Assembly (NCBI RefSeq): GCF_030674635.1
Contig: NZ_CP089978.1
Location: 868,001-932,000, forward strand
Length of the DNA: 64,000 nt
From: Moraxella sp. ZY210820
Lineage (GTDB): Bacteria; Pseudomonadota; Gammaproteobacteria; Pseudomonadales; Moraxellaceae
Direction of reading: 5' to 3'
Translations under genes and position numbers: made by a program
The notes under the pieces: generated by a model
What the model saw: the letters and a program-made list of their open reading frames with translations, nothing else
Database searches by the model: none
What the model was told of the DNA's origin: nothing
In this document: positions 9,928-18,282 of the stretch, in pieces
Layout: every line of letters starts with the position of its first letter
Position numbering within the stretch: position 1 is the stretch's first letter

Positions 9928-10383
9928 TTACCAAACTTTCTGTGATTTCTTATTAATATGAAAACCCGAGCCAGATGTATTTGTACAAGTGATACCTGTG
10001 GTTTTACTGTTACATTGCCAACCATTACCTTTGATACTTTGACCGTAATTTAATGCTTTGGCATTATAATTCCAAAAAATATCACCATGACAGACACCTT
10101 CATATTTCCCTTTACCTGTACGCTCTAGCGTGTAACCTGTTGTCCAATCTAAAGGGCATTCCTGCTCATCTTTAGTAGGTTTAATGATATTTTGGTGGTT
10201 GAAAATAAAACAGCTAACACCTTGTCTTAGCTCAGATATTTCATCATCTAAACTATCTCCCATACAAACGATATTACCACTTGGAGATTTAAAAGTTTTA
10301 GCAAAATAGCCGTCAGAATAGTCATTTGCATGCACTGATAAAGCACATGATAATAGACTGCAAATAAGCAATAATTTTTTCAT
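9928..10383 (-). CDS. small secreted protein, DUF6636-like, between tRNA-Gln copies
   Basis: A 151-residue protein with signal peptide MKKLLLICSLLSCALSVHA, so it is exported. The mature part has the pattern FKSPSGNIVC near residues 31-40, later paired cysteines (CFIF, CPLDW, GVCHGD, WQC, ITC), and a GSGFHI end. This resembles the DUF6636 type of small cysteine-rich domain, for which I know no established function. It sits between tRNA-Gln copies 1 and 2. It has no clear terminator of its own, and it is followed by 177 bp of AT-rich DNA without a gene. The family call is by pattern only. Confidence 0.75.
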   Translation of the reverse strand: MKKLLLICSLLSCALSVHANDYSDGYFAKTFKSPSGNIVCMGDSLDDEISELRQGVSCFIFNHQNIIKPTKDEQECPLDWTTGYTLERTGKGKYEGVCHGDIFWNYNAKALNYGQSIKGNGWQCNSKTTGITCTNTSGSGFHINKKSQKVW

Positions 10384-10460
10384 AACTTAGCCTAATTTAT
10401 TGATAAAGATTGAGTATAAGTTAAAATGATTGTAAATTCAATAAAAGCGTATGGAAATGA

Positions 10461-10535
10461 TGGCAGGGGTGGCTGGATTCGAACCAACGGATGGCGGGAT
10501 CAAAACCCGCTGCCTTACCACTTGGCGACACCCCT
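10461..10535 (-). tRNA. tRNA-Gln (anticodon TTG), copy 2
   Basis: A 75-nt tRNA with encoded CCA and anticodon TTG. It differs from the other two copies only at one acceptor pair: AGGGGTG pairs with CACCCCT, a compensatory C-G to T-A change. A paired change indicates a functional gene. Its 3' flank shares ATTTCCAT with copy 1. Confidence 0.97.
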
Positions 10536-10566
10536 ATTAAGAAGGATTTTATCTATTTAAAATAGA

Positions 10567-10641
10567 TGGCAGGGGCGGCTGGATTCGAACCAACGGATGG
10601 CGGGATCAAAACCCGCTGCCTTACCACTTGGCGACGCCCCT
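10567..10641 (-). tRNA. tRNA-Gln (anticodon TTG), copy 3, overlapping the ispE stop
   Basis: A 75-nt tRNA with encoded CCA, identical to copy 1. Its first two nucleotides (10641-10640, minus strand) are the last two bases of the ispE stop codon TAG. It lies 31 bp upstream of copy 2, and both are probably excised from the ispE transcript. Confidence 0.97.
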
Positions 10642-11494
10642 AAATTGGTAGTTTAAAATTAATTAATGGTGATTGTTGTAAACTTTTGACTAAATAAGCC
10701 TTACATGGTGCTTGTTGTAAAATTTGCTCAACATCAACTAATTTTTTATCAATTTCAACAAAACAACAACTTCCTGTACCTGTCAATTTAGCTTGACCAA
10801 ATTGATTAAGAAATTGTAATGCTTCATCAACTTCAGGATATAATTTTTGTGCAATAGGCTGAAAATTATTACCAAATTGAGATGGTTGATTTTGATAGTC
10901 GCTAAATATAGAGATTTTACTATCTCTTGTCAATGATTTTTGTAAAAAAAGCTGTTGAGTGCTGATAAAACAGTCTGGTTTGAGTAAAATATAATCGCTT
11001 TCAGCCAATTCAATCGGTTGAATATCTTCGCCTATACCTTCAACCCACGCATTTTGCCCATAGATAAAAAAAGGTACATCGGCTCCTAATTGTAGGGCAT
11101 AGTCTGCGAGTTGTTGTTGTGTTAAATGGCATTGCCATAACTGATTAAGAACAATCAGCGTACTCGCCGCATTTGATGAGCCACCGCCAAGACCTGCACC
11201 CATAGGAATTTTTTTATCTAAAATAATATCTACCCCACAAATTTGTTGAGCGTGTGGTTTTAACAGTTGGCTTGCTTTATAAATTAAATTATCTTGTTGG
11301 ATAATACCATAATCACCAATGATATGAATGTCATCATGCTGGGTTGGTATAAAAGTTATATCATCATATAAATCAATCAGTTGAAATATGCTTTGTAGAT
11401 TATGATAACCATTTTCACGTCTGCCTACAATATGTAAAAATAAATTAATTTTTGCAGGAGATTGAACTTTGATAGTTGGAGTTGAATATAACAT
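10640..11494 (-). CDS. ispE: 4-diphosphocytidyl-2-C-methyl-D-erythritol kinase
   Basis: IspE is the GHMP kinase that phosphorylates CDP-methylerythritol in the MEP isoprenoid pathway. The 284 residues match the family. Signatures are PAKINLFLHIVGRR near residues 13-26, the GHMP ATP-binding motif PMGAGLGGGSSNAAS near 91-105, and KLTGTGSCCF near the C-terminus. It follows lolB by 19 bp in the TPR-lolB-ispE operon. Its TAG stop overlaps the 5' end of a tRNA-Gln by two bases, so RNase P cleavage of the transcript would cut within the stop codon. Confidence 0.97.
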   Translation of the reverse strand: MLYSTPTIKVQSPAKINLFLHIVGRRENGYHNLQSIFQLIDLYDDITFIPTQHDDIHIIGDYGIIQQDNLIYKASQLLKPHAQQICGVDIILDKKIPMGAGLGGGSSNAASTLIVLNQLWQCHLTQQQLADYALQLGADVPFFIYGQNAWVEGIGEDIQPIELAESDYILLKPDCFISTQQLFLQKSLTRDSKISIFSDYQNQPSQFGNNFQPIAQKLYPEVDEALQFLNQFGQAKLTGTGSCCFVEIDKKLVDVEQILQQAPCKAYLVKSLQQSPLINFKLPI

Positions 11495-11513
11495 AAGCTA
11501 TCCTTGATAAAAA

Positions 11514-12092
11514 TTAACGATTTTGAATAATCATTGTAATACGATTTTGTTTATTATTTTCAATGGTTTGAGTTAAAATTAAGCGATAAGGTTTAGTGTT
11601 TAAATCATTATAATCTAATTCTACTTGCCAGTCATCTTCTACAATAATTGTTGGGCGTTGTTGTGTATCATATTGTACTTGAGCAGATGCATGGCGTGCT
11701 TGAGCTTGAATCCAAAACTTTAAATTACTAATAGGAGCAATCCAACCAGTTGCTTGTTTAAGTAATTCTTCTGCGGTAGGTGCAGTAATGGTGCCGACTT
11801 GGGCATTAGTTAGACTAACTTGTTGTGCATCACCATTAATTTGGGTTAAACCAATACCTAAAATACCTGATAATTCAATGCTATACTGTTCATTTTGCTG
11901 TATCCAAGTATAAAATGCACTATTGGTTTGTTCAGGTGTACGAATGCCAATTTTACCTTGAATAGCAAAATTTTCGACTTGTTCCTGACTATGAATAGTT
12001 GGTTGAATAGGTTGTAAAGTTTGACAGGCAGTTAAACTTAAACTAAGACTAATAAATGTAAGTTTGGCATAGCTGTTTAATGAAAATGACAT
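11514..12092 (-). CDS. lolB: outer-membrane lipoprotein receptor LolB
   Basis: LolB accepts lipoproteins from LolA and inserts them into the outer membrane. The 192-residue protein has a lipoprotein signal with lipobox LTAC ending near residue 23. The mature region has the LolB features FAIQGKIGIRTPEQTNSAFYTW and ELSGILGIG, and later LLKQATGWIAP-type text. Position directly upstream of ispE is the conserved gammaproteobacterial location and supports the call. It is 15 bp behind the TPR gene. Confidence 0.92.
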   Translation of the reverse strand: MSFSLNSYAKLTFISLSLSLTACQTLQPIQPTIHSQEQVENFAIQGKIGIRTPEQTNSAFYTWIQQNEQYSIELSGILGIGLTQINGDAQQVSLTNAQVGTITAPTAEELLKQATGWIAPISNLKFWIQAQARHASAQVQYDTQQRPTIIVEDDWQVELDYNDLNTKPYRLILTQTIENNKQNRITMIIQNR

Positions 12093-12107
12093 AATACTCT
12101 CTAACGA

Positions 12108-13883
12108 TTATGATTTAGAATTTGAACTTTCTGACTGATGATGGTCAGGTAAAATTAACATATCAAGCTGTAGAATTTGTTCATTATCAGGATACTTTTG
12201 TTTAAGCTGTTGTACTAGTTGTGTAAACTTATCTAAGTTGCCATGCATATAGAGTGCATGAGCATATTTAGTACCAATACTTGCACTTGGTGCATATTCA
12301 TAAGCTTGTGATAAACTTTGAATTGCGGTTTTAAAATCATTTTGTAAAAAGGCAATATAACCTAAAGTATCCAGAAATGAAGGTTGGGTTGGGTCTTGTG
12401 CGAGTGCATTTTCAGCAAATGTTCTTGCACGTTTTAAATCACGGTTTTGTAAAGCAAGTGTGTAGGCATAAGCATTTAAATAATTTGGATTATTAGGCTC
12501 AAGCAGAAGTAGTTGATTAAGCACTTGGTCTAAGCGTTTTTGCTCTTGATATGGGTTGAGTAATAGCACTTGAGCATAAAGTAAATCTGGGTCTTCGGCT
12601 AAATCTTGACTTGCTTCTTGTAATAATTGTAAAGCTTGTTGTTTACGTCCTACTTGTTGTAATAAGTCTGCTTGTGCTTGATACAAAAAGCTAGCATGAG
12701 ATGGATAATTTACCCGCTCTTGGGTTAAAAAACGAATCGCTTCATCAACTTGATTGAGCTGTTGATAGATTTTAATCATTGCTTGTCGTGATGCCATGTA
12801 TAAATTACCATCAACTTGACGATAATAAATTAATGCATCTTCAAGATGTTTTTGACGCTCCGCATTAATGCCTAAATAATAATTTGCATCATTGTGATAG
12901 CGTTCAGATTGTTGAATTTTTAATAAATATTGTTCGGCTTTTTGATAACGTTGATGGTCAATATTAGTTAAGCTCGCTAAAAATAAAATATCATCTGCAT
13001 TAGGATTATATTTTAAAGCATTTTCAATACGTTGTAATGCGACATCTTCTTGATTTTTCTCAATTAAAAGCTGTATTTCTGCTAGGCGAATATCAGGATT
13101 ACGTTTATAACGATTATTAGATTTCTTCAGCCATTTCAATGCTTCATCATAATGCTCCATCGCAATCAGTAAGTTTGCTTTAAGCAGAATAAAACTGGTT
13201 GTTTTAGGACGTTTACGCAAGGCTTTATTGACATTGATTAATGCTTCATTAAATTGTTGCTCTTGTGCTTGTAGGGTTGCAATTAGCACCAATAATGATG
13301 GATTATTAGAATATTTAATCTGTTTTAAAGTTTCTAGTAGTTCTAAACGGTCTTGCTGATTTTCAGGCAAAATCCCCGTTAAAATCTGGTCGAGATTGGC
13401 GTTTTTATCAATTTGTAAAATATTTTCTAAAACTTGTGCAAAACGTGTATAACGATGCGTTTTAAGCGTTGTATGGGCTAGATAAAATAACGCTGGGACA
13501 TCTTTGGGTTCTTGTTTGACCCAAGTATCCGCAACAATAAAGGCAATGTCTAATTGATGATCTTCAAGGCTTAATTCTAAGGCACGACGTTTGGCACTGG
13601 TTGATGGTGTATAAAGTGCTAAAGGTGTATAGGCATCAACTGCTGATGTTAAATCACCATTTTGGGCATGAAATTCACCGATAAATGCTAATTCTAAAGC
13701 ATTTTTTTGCGTTATTTTGGCTTGCTTTTGGCTAGTTTGCGTTGTATTCGTGTGATTTTTTGATAAATTTGCACTATTAGCCCAAATATTTGAACTAAAT
13801 AACATACTCGCTAATAGCAAGAGTGTGGTAGAATAAGGCAGTTTTAATTCGTGGCTCTCACGAAAATGATGAATGTAACGCAA
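12108..13883 (-). CDS. periplasmic tetratricopeptide-repeat protein
   Basis: A 591-residue protein with a probable signal sequence (hydrophobic TTLLLLASMLF near residues 20-30, then an Ala-Asn cleavage region). Degenerate TPR units follow from about residue 65 to the end, for example around DEALKWLKKS and LNAYAYTLALQNRDLKRA. TPR arrays mediate protein contacts, and the proteins in this position upstream of lolB are generally annotated as TPR or bacterial-transcript tetratricopeptide proteins. The partner is unknown. The operon with lolB suggests an outer-membrane-biogenesis context, which is inference. It diverges from hemA across a short intergenic dyad. Confidence 0.85.
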   Translation of the reverse strand: MRYIHHFRESHELKLPYSTTLLLLASMLFSSNIWANSANLSKNHTNTTQTSQKQAKITQKNALELAFIGEFHAQNGDLTSAVDAYTPLALYTPSTSAKRRALELSLEDHQLDIAFIVADTWVKQEPKDVPALFYLAHTTLKTHRYTRFAQVLENILQIDKNANLDQILTGILPENQQDRLELLETLKQIKYSNNPSLLVLIATLQAQEQQFNEALINVNKALRKRPKTTSFILLKANLLIAMEHYDEALKWLKKSNNRYKRNPDIRLAEIQLLIEKNQEDVALQRIENALKYNPNADDILFLASLTNIDHQRYQKAEQYLLKIQQSERYHNDANYYLGINAERQKHLEDALIYYRQVDGNLYMASRQAMIKIYQQLNQVDEAIRFLTQERVNYPSHASFLYQAQADLLQQVGRKQQALQLLQEASQDLAEDPDLLYAQVLLLNPYQEQKRLDQVLNQLLLLEPNNPNYLNAYAYTLALQNRDLKRARTFAENALAQDPTQPSFLDTLGYIAFLQNDFKTAIQSLSQAYEYAPSASIGTKYAHALYMHGNLDKFTQLVQQLKQKYPDNEQILQLDMLILPDHHQSESSNSKS

Positions 13884-13910
13884 TTTTTTAGCACCGAGTT
13901 AAACGATGAG

Positions 13911-13927
13911 TACAGTATGTAAACTGT
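13911..13927. promoter_or_regulatory. inverted repeat between divergent TPR gene and hemA
   Basis: Arms TACAGT and ACTGTA with a 5-nt spacer lie in the 74-bp gap between the divergent genes. A regulator-binding site or a small leader hairpin are both possible. Confidence 0.3.
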
Positions 13928-13957
13928 ATCATATTTTTGCACTTTTATGAACTATAA

Positions 13958-15262
13958 ATGATGAAGTCTTTCTTTGTTTTAGGTGTTAACCATCATTCTG
14001 CGTCAGTTGAATTGCGAGAAAAGGTCGCATTTAATGCCGAACGCTTAATAATGGTCTTATCACAACAGGCAAATCAACCGATTTTAAATGATTTGGTGGT
14101 GGTTTCTACATGTAACCGCACAGAAATCTATGCTATCACGTCTAATATTAAAGATATTTTAGCATGGTTTGCTCAAGTAAATGCTTTGGCTTTAGATGAG
14201 CTAAAGAAACATATATATTATCATGAAAATGCACAAGCAGTAACGCATTTAATGCGTGTAGCGAGTGGTTTAGATTCATTGATGTTAGGCGAACCACAAA
14301 TTTTAGGGCAAGTGAAAAATGCGTTAAATTACTCTAAAGAAGCAGGGACAGTATCAAAAGAGTTAAATCGTATTTTTGAATATGCATTTTTTGCAGCGAA
14401 AAAAGTGCGTTCAGAAACAGAAATCGGAGCCCATGCAATTTCAATGGGGTATGCCGTTGCCCAATTAGCCTTACAAGTTTTTCATCAAGCACAAGATTTA
14501 ACCATATTAATTGTCGCCGCTGGAGAAATGAACAGTTTAGTGGCTCGCCATTTGGCTCAAATGCAAGTTAAACACATGATTATTTGTAATCGTACACGTG
14601 AGAGAGCTGAGCTATTGGCAAGTGAATTACGTCAAAGGATAGATGTAGAGGTGATTGATTTTGCTGATTTAAAACAACATTTACATCGTGCTGATGTGAT
14701 TTCAAGTTGTACAGGAAGTTTACAACCTGTTATTTTTTATGATGATATTAAGTCAGCTTTAAAACAACGCCGTTATCAGCCAATGTTATTGGTTGATTTG
14801 GCTGTACCACGTGATATCGATGCCGAAATTGAGCAACTTGATGAAGTGTATTTATATGGTATTGATGACTTACAAGGTGTGATTGATGAGAATTTAGCAC
14901 AACGCCGTCAAGCTGCGGTAGAAGCTGAATTTATGGTGAATCATTTAGCGACACAATTTATTACACAACAAAAAGCACATCAAGCAGGAGATATTATTTA
15001 TCAATATCGTCAGTATGGGCAACGTATGGCAGATATGGAGCTTGCAACTGCTTTAGCACAAGTACAGCAAGGTGAATCAATCGAACAAGTACTACAACAA
15101 TTTGCTTATCGTTTAAGTCATAAATTATTGCACCCAACATCTAAATTATTACGTCAATCTGCTCAACAAGATAATCCAGAAATTTATCAATGGATAGAGC
15201 AAGAGATGAGTGATATATTAACACATGGGCGAGAAACAAAAATCAAATATCAACAAAATTAA
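13958..15262 (+). CDS. hemA: glutamyl-tRNA reductase
   Basis: HemA reduces glutamyl-tRNA to glutamate-1-semialdehyde, the first committed step of C5 haem synthesis. The 434 residues match the family (E. coli 418). The nucleophilic Cys52 lies in [12 protein letters not shown]. The [10 protein letters not shown] motif is near residue 108, the NADPH-domain text follows, and the C-terminal dimerisation helix contains [15 protein letters not shown]. The start may be the first or second of two adjacent ATGs. hemE is also in the window at 49.2 kb but far away. Confidence 0.97.
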   Translation: MMKSFFVLGVNHHSASVELREKVAFNAERLIMVLSQQANQPILNDLVVVSTCNRTEIYAITSNIKDILAWFAQVNALALDELKKHIYYHENAQAVTHLMRVASGLDSLMLGEPQILGQVKNALNYSKEAGTVSKELNRIFEYAFFAAKKVRSETEIGAHAISMGYAVAQLALQVFHQAQDLTILIVAAGEMNSLVARHLAQMQVKHMIICNRTRERAELLASELRQRIDVEVIDFADLKQHLHRADVISSCTGSLQPVIFYDDIKSALKQRRYQPMLLVDLAVPRDIDAEIEQLDEVYLYGIDDLQGVIDENLAQRRQAAVEAEFMVNHLATQFITQQKAHQAGDIIYQYRQYGQRMADMELATALAQVQQGESIEQVLQQFAYRLSHKLLHPTSKLLRQSAQQDNPEIYQWIEQEMSDILTHGRETKIKYQQN

Positions 15263-15273
15263 GTTGATATTTG
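15244..15273 (+). terminator. hairpin at the end of hemA
   Basis: Perfect 11-bp arms 15244-15254 and 15263-15273 flank the hemA stop codon. Only a weak T-rich tail follows. It probably terminates or stabilises the hemA mRNA facing the convergent gene at 15290. Confidence 0.5.
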
Positions 15274-15289
15274 TGTTGTTTATTTCATA

Positions 15290-15607
15290 TTAAGCAATCA
15301 TTAAATTCACTGCATAACGCACGCCATAACCAATCGCAAAAATAATACTGGTCATTAAACTTGCTGTGATAAAACTTGCAACAGTACGTACCATAGGTGT
15401 TCCCATTGCAGGGTTTTGTGGTGTAGTGGTCTGATTATTTTCATGATTGATATTAAGTTTTTGTTCTGCTTTAATATACAAAATACGGATAATAGTTAAA
15501 GCGACTGTACAAGCTAAAATCATTAACCAAGAAAGATGTAATGCACCTAATACAAATGTTATGATTAAAATAAGATTACCTAAAAGATTGATGGTTTTGA
15601 TGTTCAT
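15290..15607 (-). CDS. small inner-membrane protein of unknown function
   Basis: A 105-residue protein with three hydrophobic segments: residues about 7-26, 27-46 and 75-104. A charged, Asn/Gln/Thr-rich linker (around ENNQTTTPQNP) lies between the second and third. I do not recognise a family. It is convergent with hemA and has its own transcription unit, bounded upstream by a terminator at 15642. Codon use is like its neighbours, so it looks like a genuine resident gene. Confidence 0.75.
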   Translation of the reverse strand: MNIKTINLLGNLILIITFVLGALHLSWLMILACTVALTIIRILYIKAEQKLNINHENNQTTTPQNPAMGTPMVRTVASFITASLMTSIIFAIGYGVRYAVNLMIA

Positions 15608-15641
15608 TGTTTATTCCTGTAGTTTGTATTTTATGATAGAT

Positions 15642-15672
15642 AAAAAGCACTTTATCAGCTAAAGTGCTTTTT
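15642..15672 (-). terminator. terminator of the metX-metW-Sel1 transcript
   Basis: Perfect 12-bp stem AAAAAGCACTTT (15642-15653) with 15661-15672, loop of 7. There are A/T runs on both sides, so it can work in both directions. It lies just downstream of the Sel1-repeat gene. Confidence 0.85.
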
Positions 15673-15716
15673 GTACAAAAGGGAAGAATAAGTTTATCGC
15701 CCCATTTGTGTCTTAA

Positions 15717-16310
15717 TTATTGTGCTTGAATCCAACGGTCAGCATTATCACGTGCTGTGCGGATTTGCTCTTGCGATAAATTAGCAGCTAAAGCTAATTT
15801 TTTACTTTCAGATAGACCGATGACTTTATTATCTAACATACCATCACGGCTAGAAAGCTCATACCATTGGTAAGCACCCATATAGTTTTGCTTTTTCTCT
15901 TCCATCACTGCTAAATTGTAGCTGGCACGGTTATCACCACGACTTGCCGCTTTTTCAAAATATTTGCGTGCTAAAGTTTCATCTTTTTTTACGCCAATAC
16001 CATCAGCATACATACGACCTACATTTAATTGTGCAGATGATAAACCTTGATCAGCAGCCGCTTTAAACCATTTAAATGCTTGAGTTGCACTGCGTTCAAT
16101 ACCTAAACCACGTTGATAACGTGTACCTAAATAGAATTGTGCAGTTGCATTACCTGCTTGAGCAGCCTTAATCAAATTTTGCAAATCCATAGTTGAGAAT
16201 TGAGCCACTTGTTGATAGCTATTTGTTGCTGGCTGTGTATAATCAGCATGGGCGATAACGCTCGTTAAACCTAAACTTAAAATTAAGCTATGGCGTAAGA
16301 ATTTGTTCAT
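15717..16310 (-). CDS. secreted Sel1-repeat (SLR) protein
   Basis: A 197-residue protein with signal peptide MNKFLRHSLILSLGLTSVIAHA. At least three Sel1-like units follow, visible as AQFYLGTRYQRGLGI, AQLNVGRMYADGIGV and ASYNLAVMEE with the alternating A-x-x-x-L-G pattern (residues about 50-150). Such repeats form alpha/alpha solenoids for protein contacts, and no enzymatic residue is implied. The start codon overlaps the end of metW by 4 bp, so it is translationally coupled to the Met operon, although a methionine role is not established. Confidence 0.85.
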   Translation of the reverse strand: MNKFLRHSLILSLGLTSVIAHADYTQPATNSYQQVAQFSTMDLQNLIKAAQAGNATAQFYLGTRYQRGLGIERSATQAFKWFKAAADQGLSSAQLNVGRMYADGIGVKKDETLARKYFEKAASRGDNRASYNLAVMEEKKQNYMGAYQWYELSSRDGMLDNKVIGLSESKKLALAANLSQEQIRTARDNADRWIQAQ

Positions 16311-16903
16311 GATAGTTTACTCACATGATAAATTGCGACTTCACCAAATAAATTAGGAATATATTTGCTTAACATATTGTCTTGCTGATTCCCATTAACA
16401 GCGAGTCTGTTTAAAATTTTGATGCCATTTTCAGCACATAAGGCTTCAAAATCACGAAATGTGCATAAATGAATATTGGGTGTGTTATACCACATATAAG
16501 GTAATGCTTCAGAAACAGGCATCATACCTTTTAAAGCTAAAAAGGAACGTGTTTTCCAATGTGCAAAATTTGGAAACGTAATAATAGCTTGCTTGCCAAC
16601 ACGCACCATGTCACGTAATAATACATCTGGTGCATCTACGGCTTGTAAGGCTTGAGCCATAATGATGGTGTCAAAAGATTGATCAGTAAAACGACTTAAG
16701 CCTAAATTTAAATCTTGTTGGATAATATTTAGTCCACGACTGATAGCGACCGCAATTTTCTCTTGGTCGATTTCTAAGCCATAGCCGTGTACTTGGTATT
16801 TTTGTTGCATTTGTGCAAGAAATGTACCATCTCCACACCCTAAGTCTAACACACGAGAGCGTGGTTGTATCCATTTTTCTGCAATTTGTTGGTCAATTCT
16901 CAT
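16307..16903 (-). CDS. metW: methionine biosynthesis protein MetW
   Basis: MetW is a class I methyltransferase-fold protein that partners MetX in homoserine acylation in proteobacteria. The 198 residues show the SAM-type motif RVLDLGCGDGTFL near residues 18-30, then DTIIMAQALQAVDAP and ITFPNFAHWKTR, which are MetW hallmarks. It follows metX by 57 bp on the same strand, the conserved metX-metW order, and overlaps the Sel1 gene downstream. Confidence 0.93.
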   Translation of the reverse strand: MRIDQQIAEKWIQPRSRVLDLGCGDGTFLAQMQQKYQVHGYGLEIDQEKIAVAISRGLNIIQQDLNLGLSRFTDQSFDTIIMAQALQAVDAPDVLLRDMVRVGKQAIITFPNFAHWKTRSFLALKGMMPVSEALPYMWYNTPNIHLCTFRDFEALCAENGIKILNRLAVNGNQQDNMLSKYIPNLFGEVAIYHVSKLS

Positions 16904-16960
16904 ACAATTACACTACTTTTTTTGTTACAAAATATGATTTACTTTTTATCCTAAACTTAG

Positions 16961-18103
16961 TCAAGCGGTATTTATAGGTTGATTTAAAAATGCACGCAAT
17001 GTTTTGACATAGAGTGGAATAGGGAATAAAAAGGAATCATGTCCTTGTTCTGCATTAATATCTAAATAGCTTACAGGCTTTTGATGACTGATTAATGCAT
17101 CAACAATTTCTTGTGAGCGACTTGGAGCAAAACGCCAATCTGTCGTAAATGAAATTACTAAAAAACGGCATTGGGTTTGAGCCATTGCTTTTTCTAGCGA
17201 GCCGTCATATTCACGGGCTGGGTCAAAATAATCGAGAGCTTTGGTTACAATCAAATAAGTATTGGCATCAAAATTACGGCTAAATTGCTCACCTTGATAA
17301 CGTAAATAACTCTCAACTTGAAATTCAACATCAAAACCATACATAAATTTGCCTGATTTTAAATCACGACCAAATTTTTGTTTCATGGCTTCTTCAGATA
17401 GATACGTAATATGTCCAACCATGCGAGCCAAAATTAAGCCACGTTTAGGATAGCTATCATGTTCTAAATAACGACCATCATAAAAATCAGGGTCAGATAA
17501 AATCGATTGACGAGCCACTTCATTAAAAGCAATATTTTGGGCGGATAATTTGGGAGCAGATGCGATAACCACACAATTTTTTAAACGTGTTGGATAATCT
17601 ACCGACCATTGTATTGCTTGCATTCCGCCTAATGAACCACCGACCACAGCGTGCCATACATCAATACCTAAGCGGTCAGAGAGCATGGCTTGGGTTTTAA
17701 CCCAATCTCGTACAGTAACTAATGGAAAATCAGGACCATAAGGACGATTATCATTTTCAGGATTAGGTGAAGTTGGACCAGTCGAGCCATGACAACCACC
17801 AATATTATTGAAGGCAACGACAAAAAAATGATTGGTATCAATGGCTTTGTTTGGACCGATACAGCTATCCCACCAACCTGCTTTACTATCATCTTCACTA
17901 TGATAACCTGCTGCATGATGATGTCCAGACAAAGCATGGCAAATTAAAATGGCATTGGATTTATCAGCATTGAGAGTACCATAAGTTTCCACCATTAAAT
18001 CAAAACGTGGTAAGGTGCGACCACATTCTAAGGTAAGTGGTTCTTCAAAACTAAACTTTTGTGGTTTAACAATACCAACTGAATCTTTAGGTGAAAATGA
18101 CAT
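16961..18103 (-). CDS. metX: homoserine O-acyltransferase (MetX family)
   Basis: MetX acylates L-homoserine at the start of methionine synthesis. The 380-residue alpha/beta hydrolase has the nucleophile elbow [12 protein letters not shown] near residue 150. The catalytic Asp is in [13 protein letters not shown], and the His in EQGHDSFL near the C-terminus. Proteobacterial MetX with MetW often uses succinyl-CoA rather than acetyl-CoA, and the sequence alone does not settle which donor is used. Upstream (18104-18282) I see no recognisable SAM riboswitch. Confidence 0.93.
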   Translation of the reverse strand: MSFSPKDSVGIVKPQKFSFEEPLTLECGRTLPRFDLMVETYGTLNADKSNAILICHALSGHHHAAGYHSEDDSKAGWWDSCIGPNKAIDTNHFFVVAFNNIGGCHGSTGPTSPNPENDNRPYGPDFPLVTVRDWVKTQAMLSDRLGIDVWHAVVGGSLGGMQAIQWSVDYPTRLKNCVVIASAPKLSAQNIAFNEVARQSILSDPDFYDGRYLEHDSYPKRGLILARMVGHITYLSEEAMKQKFGRDLKSGKFMYGFDVEFQVESYLRYQGEQFSRNFDANTYLIVTKALDYFDPAREYDGSLEKAMAQTQCRFLVISFTTDWRFAPSRSQEIVDALISHQKPVSYLDINAEQGHDSFLFPIPLYVKTLRAFLNQPINTA

Positions 18104-18239
18104 TTTTATACCTTAATTCTGCTATTTGCATGATATATTTGGATTATAACATAAAATTGCAAGGGGCAAAGCATATTGCACAAGATGAATAGGGGATTTA
18201 ATTTTATTTATTGATATAGTTTACATTTTGTTTAAAAGC

Positions 18240-18268
18240 AAAAATCGCAATACTGGCTTGCGATTTTT
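18240..18268 (-). terminator. terminator of the TonB-receptor transcript
   Basis: Perfect 11-bp arms (18240-18250 and 18258-18268), with T residues following on the minus strand, 15 bp after the receptor stop codon. Confidence 0.85.
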
Positions 18269-18282
18269 ACTGACATCATGGA

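Noticed and set aside
9676..10641. Three tRNA-Gln repeats as attachment sites of an integrated element
   Set aside because: No integrase or phage gene lies between them, and the enclosed DNA is one small gene; tandem tRNA duplication is simpler.
18104..18282. SAM or methionine riboswitch ahead of metX
   Set aside because: I could not find the conserved helices or core motifs; the region is AT-rich and unstructured apart from the receptor terminator.
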